64,000 nucleotides of DNA. Source: Cryptomeria japonica. Taxonomy: Eukaryota; Streptophyta; Pinopsida; Cupressales; Cupressaceae. The stretch is taken from the NCBI RefSeq assembly GCF_030272615.1, contig NC_081414.1:527599137-527663136 (forward strand), in the 5' to 3' direction. Positions within the stretch are counted from its first letter, which is position 1; each line of letters opens with the position of its first letter. The position numbers and the translations under genes are program-made. Below are positions 10,982 through 21,553 of the stretch, piece after piece. The notes beneath the pieces are model-generated. The model was not told the origin of the DNA. It did not search any database and was given only the letters and a program-made list of their open reading frames with translations.

Positions 10982-11368
10982 ATGGTAACTCTTCCACTTT
11001 CATGTACTTCATGGGGTACTAAAATTTCAATTAAAATGAAGAGACATGAAAGTTTTCCTTTTAAGTTGGACAATGAATCAAATTTGATCATAGACAGATG
11101 GAGGGATGATTTCTATGTTGATCGGTGTGGAGAAATTGGCATGGTTTTGGATGTAGGCTGGTTAAATTTCATTGGTGAGTTATTGCATATTCATAATGGG
11201 AAAGATATGTTTCTGAAAGGTGTCTCAAATGGAATTTTAGAAGCTATTTCGGATGAGATAACTTCTTACAAGAGACAAGCTGTTTGGGCAACAAATTTCT
11301 TGTTGATGCATAGAAAACAAACTATTTCATTATGTGATGGAAGATTGCAACATACAGATGGAACTTAG
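10982..11368 (+). CDS. hypothetical protein in the interior of a non-autonomous LTR element
   Basis: 128 residues with an ordinary protein composition: Trp-rich segments (RWRDDFYVDRCGEIG, then DVGWLNFIGELLHIHNG) and a region ISDEITSYKRQAVWATN. It lies where pol should be but has none of its motifs. It may be part of a captured host sequence or a fast-evolving accessory ORF of the element, now broken up by stops. I do not recognise it. No transmembrane segment or signal peptide is obvious. Confidence 0.3.
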   Translation: MVTLPLSCTSWGTKISIKMKRHESFPFKLDNESNLIIDRWRDDFYVDRCGEIGMVLDVGWLNFIGELLHIHNGKDMFLKGVSNGILEAISDEITSYKRQAVWATNFLLMHRKQTISLCDGRLQHTDGT

Positions 11369-11928
11369 AGAGAGCAACAAGAATGTAAACTTATGGAAAA
11401 TGCTTTCCACCATAGATGACTTATATGTTCACATGAAAAGGTGCAAAATACTGTGGATAAGTGCAACAAGCTTCTTGCTGGAAATTTTCTAGGAATGTGG
11501 TGATACATGGAGGATTCATCATTCCTAATTTTATGTAGACTCAAATTTTGGATGACTCATTGATTAAAATCAAGGTATGCAATATTTTGAAACTAGTTAA
11601 GGAATATTTTCATAATGAAAATGTATATTCATGTTTTTGAAGGAGCCATCTGAGAAAATGAGAAATTGAACTATGCACATGGTTATATAGACAAATCTCA
11701 TACAAGAGTGTTGTGTGCTATCTGTTACTTGTGGTTTTGATGCTTCTAATCCATTCCAGGCATTGAAATCTATATCTTTTTAGTTTGAAACCTTTTTACC
11801 AAGATTAGATTATACAAGGAGAAAAGTACTTTATCTTTTTTTCAGTAGTTTGGTCTAGTTTGTAAGGAGATATTTCTAAATTTGTTATAGAAGTTTGTGG
11901 AAATGATTTTATGTTGTAATGGACTCCT

Positions 11929-12243
11929 TTGTTTCAATTCATATCAGAGTTCAATTATAATCAAAAGAAGATTGCTTGGAAGTATTTAGAACGTAAATTT
12001 GCCACTGATATTGTTATTCCTTTACTAACTAGTCACCATGGAGATTCATATGTACACTTAAGAATGTCTTGGAAGGGTTTTGTGGATAAAGAATGGAGTT
12101 ATTTTCATATGAGAGGCTATGCTAATGATGTACTTGCCACTATCTCTTTTGAAAGTATATTGGGTGATCAATTTGTGCTTGTGAAAGAAGATGGTAGGTG
12201 CATAGTCTCTTGCAAATTCAAATTTTGGAAAATGGTGCTTTAA
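11929..12243 (+). CDS. hypothetical protein in the interior of a non-autonomous LTR element
   Basis: 104 residues, with stretches such as YLERKFATDIVIPLLTSHHG and SWKGFVDKEWSYFHMRG. The balanced composition and absence of low-complexity sequence argue for former coding function. A second short ORF (12257-12460, reading GHGDEGTILQVEVIDKYFW) follows 13 bp later in another frame and may be its frameshifted continuation. No known domain is recognised. Confidence 0.3.
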   Translation: MFQFISEFNYNQKKIAWKYLERKFATDIVIPLLTSHHGDSYVHLRMSWKGFVDKEWSYFHMRGYANDVLATISFESILGDQFVLVKEDGRCIVSCKFKFWKMVL

Positions 12244-13033
12244 ATGTTGTTGTTAAATGATGCTATTTGCTGCCCCTTTACAGAATGTTTATTATTATAT
12301 ACTAGGCCATGGCGATGAGGGCACCATCTTGCAAGTTGAGGTAATTGACAAATATTTTTGGAATGTGTATTTTAGTGGTATAGAGATGAATGGAAGATTT
12401 GTTTCCAAACAATGTATTGTTGACTATGGAGTTTGCCATCATAGCCCATCATGTTGCTAAAAGCAAACTTTTTCCATTATCAAAAGCTTGAGGAGTCTTT
12501 GGAACAATTTTCTCAAAGACAATGCATCACCAGCTAGAGACCCAAGACAATTTGCAAGGTCAATATCTAGAGTTAGGAGGAGTATGTGTTGCTATTATAT
12601 AGCATTTATTTCTTCCCCTTAGCTATACTATTTTTGCTATATATCATATATTGAAGTTGTATACAAAATCCTTCTAGATGAGGTAAAATTTGAAACAATC
12701 AATGGTGTTTCCTACAAGGAGTATTCCTACAACTCCAAGATGAAAAGGTTTGTGGAAAATATTGGAAAGGGGATGTTGTTGATTAAAGAAGAAAAAAAAG
12801 CATGCTACAAGCCCATGGGTAATATGGAATAGATGGTCACAAATGAAATGTTATTGTCAAACTACTACATATAACATGCACACTTTCCAAAGAATTTTTA
12901 GGATGGCAAGAAGGAAGATACAACATCTTACGTGTACAGGGTCAAGTTTAGACATACAATTAGCATCACAGATCATCTTGGCATAACGATCTTGTAGATA
13001 TATGTTTGTAATTGCTTGAGAACAAGCAATGAT

Positions 13034-13045
13034 GGGAGGGAGGAC
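13034..13045 (+). promoter_or_regulatory. polypurine tract
   Basis: GGGAGGGAGGAC six bases before the 3' LTR (TGTCCCC at 13052). Confidence 0.65.
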
Positions 13046-13051
13046 TTGTCA

Positions 13052-14238
13052 TGTCCCCTTTTGTTAAACAATGGATTTTGGTCAAATTAACCCATTATAT
13101 TCTTTCATGGGTTAATTAGACAAGCTTAGGGAGAATAATTAATTTAATATTTATGAATGTCCAAATATTCTCAACATCAAAAGGACATATAAATATTAAA
13201 TTAAATATTTGAAAACATTTAGCAGGGTGTTACATTTTGTACCATAATAGGGAGTTTGAAATATTTCTAATTAATGGCTTTCCCACCAAGAGTGGAGTGG
13301 AAAATTGAATTATTTCTATTTAATTATTTCCCACCAAGAGCAAATTTGGCAAGTAAGAGTGGAGTGGGAAATTGAATGTTTATAATTCATTATTTTCCCA
13401 CCAAGAGCAAATTTGGCAAGTGTGGAATGGGAAATTGAAATATTTTTTAATTAGTGATTTTCCCACTAAGAGCAAATTTAGCAAGCAAGAGTGGAGTGAA
13501 AATTTATAATATTTCTAATTAATGATTTTCCCACCAAATTGGCCAAGGACAAGATAAATACAAAGCATATTTTGGGGAATTCATGTTTATGCCATTTCTA
13601 CTTCTTAATTTCTCATTGTATGAACTTCATGTTCTGCAAAATTCTTTAGTGGATGAAAACCTGTTGGAGATTGGAGGCTTGTGGATGGAAACCCATGAGG
13701 TTTAGGTGGATAGTTGACAAAACCCCATTGTTCACATAAAGAAACTTCATCTAGAGGTTGCTTTGGAGCTTCAAGATTTCAACAATTTGAGCAATTTTCC
13801 ATTGTTTGTGTTCAAGGCTTATTAATGTTGCAACAATGATTCTAGATGCATTATGAGGGGTTTGTTGTTGTTATTAATCTTGTATAAGATTATATGCTAT
13901 GTAATTTCCTTTTGGAAATCAAACAAAATCAGTTTGTGGTGTTTACAATGATATTCGTGGTATTTGGTTGTAATAGTTGTTGTGGGTTTTGCTTAAAAAT
14001 TGGAGTTTGAAGATATTTATGTTGCTGCTGTAATAGATCAGTTTTAGACCTGATTATATGATGCTCATATCAGAAAAAAATAGTTCCAATACATTCTTTG
14101 AGCTTTCATTTAAATTGGCCTCTTATGTGCAAGACTAGCTAGCTAGTTTTGGTGTTTTGGGTGAAATTTAATATAGCATTTGTGAATGTAATTTCTAGAT
14201 TTTAGAGTAACATTAAGTTTTGGATTGAGGACATTGCA
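13052..14238 (+). repeat. 3' LTR with one extra sub-repeat
   Basis: Carries five units of the 65-bp sub-repeat (13258-13530) against four in the 5' LTR; the 67-bp length difference between the LTRs equals one unit. Ends ACATTGCA. Confidence 0.85.
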
Positions 14239-14516
14239 TCATCATAAATATTAACTAGCAATTGCACCTTGGTGTGCAATGGGTACGCCGAATAGGTGTG
14301 GAAGATCAAATAAAATAAATTTGTTATTTTTTCATACATTAATGTAATTTATGAGAAAAATTGGCAGGGCATTTAACAAAAATTTCAATAGAGAAGTAAT
14401 AACTTCAAATCAACTATACATCCACTTACATGGATCCAAGCATGATTGAAATGAAAATTTTGAATCAAGAACAAAATCAAGCTCTATTACCAATAGGCTC
14501 ATGTTATGTTTGCAAT

Positions 14517-14935
14517 AAGGAGAGAGGGAGATAGTGGGAGATATAGAGGGGCAACAAGATAGAGATGGAGAGGAACATAGAGATGCAGAGGAGATGGAGA
14601 GAGAAAGAGAGAGAGGAGAGGGGTAGATATAGATGGAATAGATAAATTGATAGAGAGAGAGGGAAAGAATGATAGAGGGAGAGATAGAAAGATAAAGATA
14701 GATATAGGAAGTGCTATATAGAGAAAGGTTGAGATATAGGGGCAGTGGGAGATGGAGAGATAATGAGATAGAGATAGAAGGAGAGATGTAAGAAATAAAT
14801 GGAGAGCTAGAGCGACAAATAGATATAGTGGGATAAGAGGAGAGATAGAAAGAGAGAGATTGTGATATAGAGTGATAAAGAGTTAGAGATAGTGAAAGAG
14901 AGATAAATATGTGATAAGGAGGGAGGTGGCAAGAT
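14517..14935. repeat. GAGA/GATA purine-rich low-complexity tract
   Basis: Degenerate GAGAGA, GATAGA and GGAGAT units for about 420 bp. The apparent 215-codon minus-strand ORF here is only the Ser/Leu/Ile/Tyr translation of the repeat. Confidence 0.85.
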
Positions 14936-16095
14936 AGGTTGACACCTAGTATGGTGAGTATACCTTTGATAAATCTTTGGATCAATGGTAATAATTTTAA
15001 CAAATAATAAACAATTTTTAATGAGCATACATATAAACTCATTAAATGACAAATCATAAAACATGATCTATATTATTATTTTAAAAATTATAAAAAGTGA
15101 TTATAAATTCAGTAATAAAATAATATAAATATCTTTAATTTATTTATTCACCTTTTAAAAAATCAATTCAACGAAAAAAATTCTACACGATTAAAATAAT
15201 AGAGATAAGTGTAACGTTTCTATAAATAAACAAAATATTCAAGTTAAAACTACTTTTTGCATGTTTATGGACATAAAAACATCCACTTAAAAAGACAAAA
15301 TTTAAAGAAAAGCCAAAAAATAAGTTGAAAATGCCAACCAATTTTTTTAGAAGACATCACATCACATTATTTACTTAATTTCATCAAAAAATAACAAAAC
15401 AAAAAAATTGCTAAAAATATGCATAAAGGAAGAAAATTTGCTAACAAATTCAAACATACAAGCAAAGTGCATTACTTGGAATAAATATGTACTTAAACAA
15501 AAAGTGGATTTGCAAACACTTTAGGTGTAACACAAAAATGTGGTTTACAAAATGGTAGGTGGTTTTAAAAATGGGAAAAGTAGTTGCTTCAAATTATTAT
15601 TATGGTTCCTATGTATAGTTTTAGTCTCATTAGAGAAGTTGTTGTGCTCTACTAATGTGGATTCAGGTGTGGAGTTGTCTAATGTAACTCCTATAAGCAC
15701 TTTTCTATATGCAAATTTTAAAATGACAAAAAATGTTGTTTCATATAATAATAATAATAATTTATTAATGTATGATACAAATTAAAGAGAGGATATGGAA
15801 ACAAAAAAGATAAAGACATAGGAAGTGATATGTAGATAGGTGATTCATATGTGAAGACATATTTATTACATAAATTATGGTGTAATTTAATATAATGCTA
15901 TATGTATACATAGATATAATATAATTATTATTACCATCTTTAATATAGTGAGGAAGAGATATAGTGAATTAATTATTATATATTATTATTAGGTTTATTG
16001 TTAATGTAATTGTAATATATTATTATTATACAGATATAAGAATATTAACATTGATATTTTTTTCTTCTTAATTTTAGATATATTATACTATATAT

Positions 16096-16281
16096 AAATG
16101 TGATTATAGTATCCACACCTCTTATATTATATTATTAATAAAATATATTTTTACTTTGTATATACTATTAATATATTATATTATATACAAATGTGATTAT
16201 AGTATCCACAGCTCTTATATTATATTATTAATAAAATATATTTTTATTTTGTATGTACTATTAATTCTGTAATATAATTTT
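16096..16281. repeat. 93-bp tandem duplication
   Basis: Two nearly identical units starting AAATGTGATTATAGTATCCA at 16096 and 16189, differing at a handful of bases, in very AT-rich DNA. Confidence 0.8.
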
Positions 16282-16369
16282 ATAATATATAGATGGTGAA
16301 TATATTTATAATATCAATATGTTATTATATATTATAAATCAAATCATATATAAATAGATATAAATGGAT

Positions 16370-16503
16370 AGAGTAGGAGAGAAAGGGAGAGTGAGAAATA
16401 TAGGTGTATAAAAAGAAAGGGTGATAAGGATAGATGAAAAGATAGGGATACAAAGAAGGAGAGTTAAAGAGATTGATATAGTGAGAGAGAAAAAGAGAGG
16501 AGC
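16370..16503. repeat. second GAGA/GATA purine-rich tract
   Basis: Same style as the tract at 14517; GAGAGAAA, GGGATA and AAGAGAGG units. Confidence 0.7.
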
Positions 16504-17880
16504 CCATCTCAAAGATCTAAAGATTGATAATTAAAATGATAAAAAAATGGTTGACGACAAAATATCATATAAAAAAGTTAAAATATCTTATAATATAATT
16601 TAAAAAAATTCTCATTTAAAGAAAATATCTTATAAAATAATAACCATAAAAGTAAAAATTCAAATAAAAAGAAATAGAAATATAAAAGATTAAATATATA
16701 ACAATTAAAATTTTATAGTGACTAAATATTATTATTTGGCTCTTCAAAAGAGAAACATTAATTTTAATAATATAAATATGCATAATTAAATATATAGTAA
16801 ATATTAATTATATTTTTTAATAATTAAATATTATTTATTATGATTTCTTTGTTAAAAAACACTAATTTTAAAATATATTATACTTCTTAATAGTCAAAAT
16901 ATATATTAAAAAAATTAAATTAAATGTATATCAAAATTCTAATACTTATGAAAATAAAAAACAATAAATAATAAATTTAATAAATTATTAGATAATTAAA
17001 TAAAAAATAAAATTAATTTTTAAAATTTAATAATAATATTATATATAAATTGGATTTTACTATAATGCCACTAATTAAAATAGACTAATAGAGCCCACTA
17101 ACCATGTGGTCTACTTACAAATTTAATTACCATCCAATGTAATATTTTAAAAAATAGTCCACCCAAAAGCACTCCATGTCTACTATGACGTGGGCCATAA
17201 AGTCTTAAAATACGTGTACACTACTCAAGTCCATAGACTAATAGAAGCTAACCGATAGGCGTGTAAATTCAGATTGGAAAGGAATATTATTAGATAATTA
17301 AATAAAAAATGAAACTTATTACTTTGCTTTTACAGTACTACGTGTTTTACCAAGTCTACACGAGGCAGGAAAATTAAATACATTGAATGAGACAACACGA
17401 AATAGAAATCAACGCACACGTGGATACCTTTCGGCTACAAATAAAACTTTTACTCTGCTGCTACGTACTACGCGTCAAACTCCATCTTCACCAATCCCAA
17501 TTGCTGTGCACGAGGCGGGGAAGTTAATTGTTGTCGTTGGAAACCGTGTGCGAGGAAGAAAATAATGTTGTGGATGCAAAATGCTAAGTGGGAAAACCGA
17601 GCACGCTCACTACAAAATTGGAATCTGACGGCTACAGAAAGCATAAGCAGGACAGTACGTAGGAGCCAGTTGCGTGGAAGAATACAACCCATAAGAGCTA
17701 GTTGCGTGAAAGAAGCCAGACAAATCTGACCAATCAAAATGAGAGAAAATGAATGGCCAAGATTGTTGCAATCGTCTTGCATTACCTCTAAACAATTCTC
17801 AACGGTTGATGTGAAAAAGGAGCTCGTCCATTTCAACTAAGGAGACGCCTTCGGCGTAATAATGAAATTCAAAGATAATA

Positions 17881-18780
17881 ATATTGATGCTTTATAAATG
17901 CTCTTATTACTTTCATTCCCTAAGTCATATAATATGTTCATATATCTCCAATCTCTGCCTCTCTACCATCATTATTCTTTGACTTTAATCTTAATTTTTC
18001 CTAAAAAATAAGAGTAAATAGTGTTGCTTGTCAAATACTTCTTCACCTAAGTGGTTTCTAAAACCATTCATACCCTTAGCAATTAAACCAAATAATGCTA
18101 TTGCTTCTATGTTTTCAAATTGGGTGAAAAGAGCTAATTGTTTCTAGATATGATTCATAACAAAATTGCCTATGGTTTCAAATAGTCTATGAAATTGGGC
18201 AGGGGTAAACTTTTATACATTGAAATCAAGTCAAAAGAGCGTAGTGTACTTAAGTGACTCTGAGGTGGACATGGTAACTAAAACCTGATTCAATATCAAT
18301 TCTAGCATCTACTAATACTTCAAAGCCAATATTTTTGAATTTTTGATTGGAAAAACCCTAAACGACCATCCCTATACAACTAACATTATTACACATTTCA
18401 TGCATGAACTCTTGCAACAACAAGGAAAAATGCATTTCACATTCTCAAACATCTCAATAATCTATGCATTTTGCTTGATTCATAACCTAAACTTTCGAGG
18501 AAAACAAGAAAGAAGCCATAACTTGAAACCTTAAAGAATCACAATACTACATCGCCTATAAAAATATTCTTGCTGCTAAAACTTAAACCATATATCAAAA
18601 ATCCCTTACAATAAGTTTTAAATTTAAATTACAAATGATTCGAGACTCCTATTAACTTAAGTCTTATTGGTTACAAATTCCTAAAATTTAAAATGCCCAT
18701 TTATGATAATCTCAAGGTATTGATGTTTATGATAGTTTTTCTTAGACTATGTCCTTTAAAAAACTATATATGATAACAAA
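17881..18780. other. AT-rich spacer, nothing recognised
   Basis: Short ORFs only, no repeat or RNA gene seen. Confidence 0.35.
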
Positions 18781-18784
18781 ACGG

Positions 18785-19800
18785 TAAACACTTTTTTATT
18801 TTTTTCAATAAATAAATAGTTGCGTATGGGGAAACACCCATTATATTAAAACCAGTAAAATTTACATCTTGGAAGTTTCAGATTGAGCCAAAGTGCTCAA
18901 ACACCATCACCGAACAATTCTATACCCTATCAAAAACTGAAAACAAAAACAAGGAACACCACAAAACACAACATTTTGGTGTCCATCGACAACAAACCCT
19001 ATAGACCTTATGTCATAATGCAAAATTGAGGAATGGGAAGATTCTAATGATGCACTCCTACACATATATCCCTATTGCCCTTCAATTCTATCTATCCTAG
19101 ATATACTTTTAGACTTCTAATATACTCCATTTCACAAATTACTTGTCCATGGGGGTTTGCTTGTCCTAACGCTCAACTGCATTCACTTTGTCACCAGAAG
19201 TTTTGCCTACAATTTAAGGCTCATACACCTCAATCGTCAACATAAAATCCTCCTTTATCTCTGCCCCAAGCTCACCACCTTCATCCTCATCCAAACCCTC
19301 AACTTTCGAATAATCTTTCAGCCAATCTCCACCCTTGTTCAACCTAATTCCAAGCAACTTCGTCAAGAAGCTCAAATTTCATCTGATGCATGTCTTCCTA
19401 TCCTCAAAGGTGATGATAATTGACAGCTTGAGTACCTCTATCCCCCACCAATGAATGAAAAAATAGTCACGTGGAAGAGGAATCCTCAAGTCCTTGTTCA
19501 AGTTGGCCATGACTATCTCCATTACCCGCAAAAAGGATGGCTGAAACAACTTACAACTCAAGAGATTGACCCCATCTTCTGATTCTCCATCACTTAGAGC
19601 TACCATCATAAACATAGCCATGACATCAATGCTAACTCGATGTCAATGAGTGGTAGAGAGAAATTTACAATCTTTGTTGCATACAAAACCAATTCATGTG
19701 AATAGTTCATAATGGTCATAAGTCTCTTCTCCAAGACCATTCCCACAAATGACATTTGCCTCTTATCACAGGCGAGGCATATATGAGTGTCCATTTCAAT
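18785..19800 (-). mobile_element. possible retroelement piece with LINE-like 3' tail
   Basis: On the minus strand the left end reads GGGTGTTTCCCCATACG, then TTTATTTATTG and an A-rich run ending at about 18785, which resembles the 3' untranslated end of plant LINEs. Upstream are broken reading frames (19379-19621 and 19606-19794) that join with a single frameshift and have acidic, gag-like composition (LSDGESEDGVNLL), but no RT. It could be a 3' piece of a LINE or an unrelated fragment. Confidence 0.3.
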
Positions 19801-19960
19801 AACAACTTTAGAAAGCTAGAGAGAGTGCTTAGATCAAATGCCAATGAGTTTGTGAAGAATATCAACCTGTCTGGGTTATTTTAATTTGTCTTCCTCCCGT
19901 ATTTGCATTTAATTCTTCATAATTATCACTTCAAATCTTTTGAGTAAGGCCGCAAATCCT

Positions 19961-20056
19961 ATTTCATTTGCCACAAATTTTATGTGAAGTTTGTGGCACT
20001 CCAAGTAGCCTTTTAGCCTTATTTTTGACACATCTAGCCTCCATTATCTTATTATT
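19961..20056 (+). repeat. truncated left terminal repeat of copy 1
   Basis: Matches 26107-26202 at roughly four bases in five. Includes a small inverted repeat (GCCACAAA and TTTGTGGC). Sequence to its left does not match the corresponding right-end sequence, so the left terminal repeat is cut. Confidence 0.6.
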
Positions 20057-20062
20057 TGTTAT

Positions 20063-21396
20063 CCTCGATTTTTTCGTATTGAGAAAATCGAGGGTACCCC
20101 ACATTCTTTTTGCCCATTTGTGGTCTTTAAAGCTCTATGAACGCTTTTCGAGACATCATTGTCTTCGTGAGTGTGTTTTTCCCTTATTTTGTCCCTTTTT
20201 CACTTAAGTGTGAAATTTAGCTGAGTATGTCTTTTAGGTGCAAATTGGGCTTATAAACCCGATTTACACCTTCTTACAGATATTTTACCCCTCTAAATGT
20301 AAATTGGGTTTATAAACCCGACTTACACCTTGCAAGTGCAAATCGGGTTTATAAACTCGATTTACATTTCTTAATGACACTTCTTGTTATTAAATGCTCA
20401 TTTGTGCAAATCAAAATAGGAGTCTTTCTCTTTGATTTTTTAAGTTTTTTTTCATCGTTTTAGTCTGTATTCTATCCATTTGAATTTGCTTGAGGTCGGG
20501 AGAGAAGGATGTCCACAAATTCCCATTTGGGTATGTATTTCCATCTCCAATTTTTTAGGGTTTTTGAAACTCTTTTTATTTTCGAATGCATTCTTTTTAT
20601 CATTGGATTCGAATGAAATATCAACATCACAGTTGTGATGTCACACGGGATTGCTAGGCCGAACGACACCACATTTGTGATGTCGTTCGGGTCAATGGTC
20701 CCGAGCGACATCCTTTTAACAGTTTTTATTTATCGCACTTCCCATATTGTGGTGTCTGGTGGGGCTGTAGGCCCGCCACACGTCATAATTCATTGTGGTG
20801 CGTGGCGGGTCGACGACCTCGCCTCACACCAAAGTATGTCCTTTGCACTGTTATACCCTTGTGGTGCAAGGCAAGGCCATAGCGGGTCTATGACCTTGCC
20901 TCACACCATATTCACTGTTATTTTTGCCATGTTATACCAAGATTTTGGTGTTTGGCGGGGCCATAAGCCCGCCATGTACCAAACATGGTGGATGGTGGGT
21001 CTACCACCTCTCCAAACACCTGCACTTTTCATGCTCATCCTTTGGTGCGAGGCAGGGTTACGAACCCGCCTTCCACCAAAAAATTGCTGACTTTTATAAA
21101 GGTGTAAGGCAAGTTTATAACCTCGCCTTGCACCCTTGATTTTCAAGTTGCTTTTTGTTATGATGTATGGCGGGGTTAAAAACTCTCCTTACATCATAGT
21201 GTTTTTCTTCTAACAAGTGTAATTCGGGTTTAGGAACCCAAATTACAGCTTGTTTTTGTATCTCCTCAAGTGAAATTTCGGTTTCTAAACCCGAATTACA
21301 CCAATTACCCACACTTTCATAAGTGAATTTTTTGAGCTTATAAACTCGAATATCACTTATCACACATGTAAATTGGGATTTTACACCCAATTTGCC
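20063..21396. repeat. array of about 17 imperfect palindromes
   Basis: Successive hairpin-capable units of 30-47 bp, separated by 5-40 bp apart from a gap at about 20370-20630. Examples: 20063-20093 (CCTCGATTTT / AAAATCGAGG), 20237-20270, 20298-20327, 20336-20367, 20676-20713, 20746-20789, 20797-20830, 20862-20908 (arms match at 17 of 20), 20943-20982, 20987-21020, 21041-21080, 21101-21134, 21159-21198, 21213-21253, 21267-21302, 21319-21360 and 21367-21396. Most share a plan of GGTGT/GTGTAA outer arms, a C/G-rich middle (GGCGGG or TCGGGTTT) and a TATA-like centre. The units differ in sequence yet keep self-complementarity. The reading frames that cross this block are artefacts. Confidence 0.85.
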
Positions 21397-21553
21397 TCAA
21401 AGATATCAAGTTACTATGAGGGTTTTGGAAACCCTAATGGCTGCAAGTGCAACATTTCTTGAAGATTGTTCAATTCAGATGAACAAAATGATTGATTAGT
21501 TGTATCACTGTAATACTGATGATTTTCCTTTTCTCAGTGTTACTATCATACAA

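Larger units (their letters stand above)
8179..14238 (+). mobile_element. non-autonomous LTR retrotransposon with gag remnant (LARD or TR-GAG type)
   Basis: LTRs at 8179-9298 (1,120 bp) and 13052-14238 (1,187 bp) share a TGTCC start and a GGACATT end. A TGGTATCAGAGC primer site begins two bases after the 5' LTR, and a purine tract (GGGAGGGAGGAC) lies just before the 3' LTR, so the element is on the plus strand. The 3.75-kb interior carries a gag zinc knuckle near its start but no protease, RT, RNase H or integrase motif on either strand. LTR divergence is clearly higher than in the neighbouring element, so it is older. No clear target-site duplication was seen. Confidence 0.85.
14239..17880. 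other. AT-rich, microsatellite-rich block, possible unclassified element
   Basis: No convincing gene. It opens with ACTAGCAATTGCACC and a short hairpin (TTGCAC and GTGCAA, 14266-14283) and closes with the hairpin ACGCC-TTC-GGCGT at about 17844-17856 followed by an AATAAT-rich tail. Inside are purine-rich tracts, a 93-bp duplication and a GC-richer segment (17330-17830) with short repeats such as CACGAGGC and AGTTGCGTG. Those ends would suit a small non-autonomous element, but I saw no second copy. Confidence 0.25.

Noticed and set aside
14410-15057. 215-codon minus-strand ORF
   Set aside because: Ser/Leu/Ile/Tyr repeats produced by translating the GAGA/GATA tract; no real protein composition.
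20635-21146. Overlapping plus and minus ORFs of up to 151 codons
   Set aside because: Arise because palindromic units read alike on both strands; no match to the element protein.
20063-21396. CRISPR-like array
   Set aside because: Units are self-complementary but not identical, spacers are irregular, and the context is a plant nuclear element.
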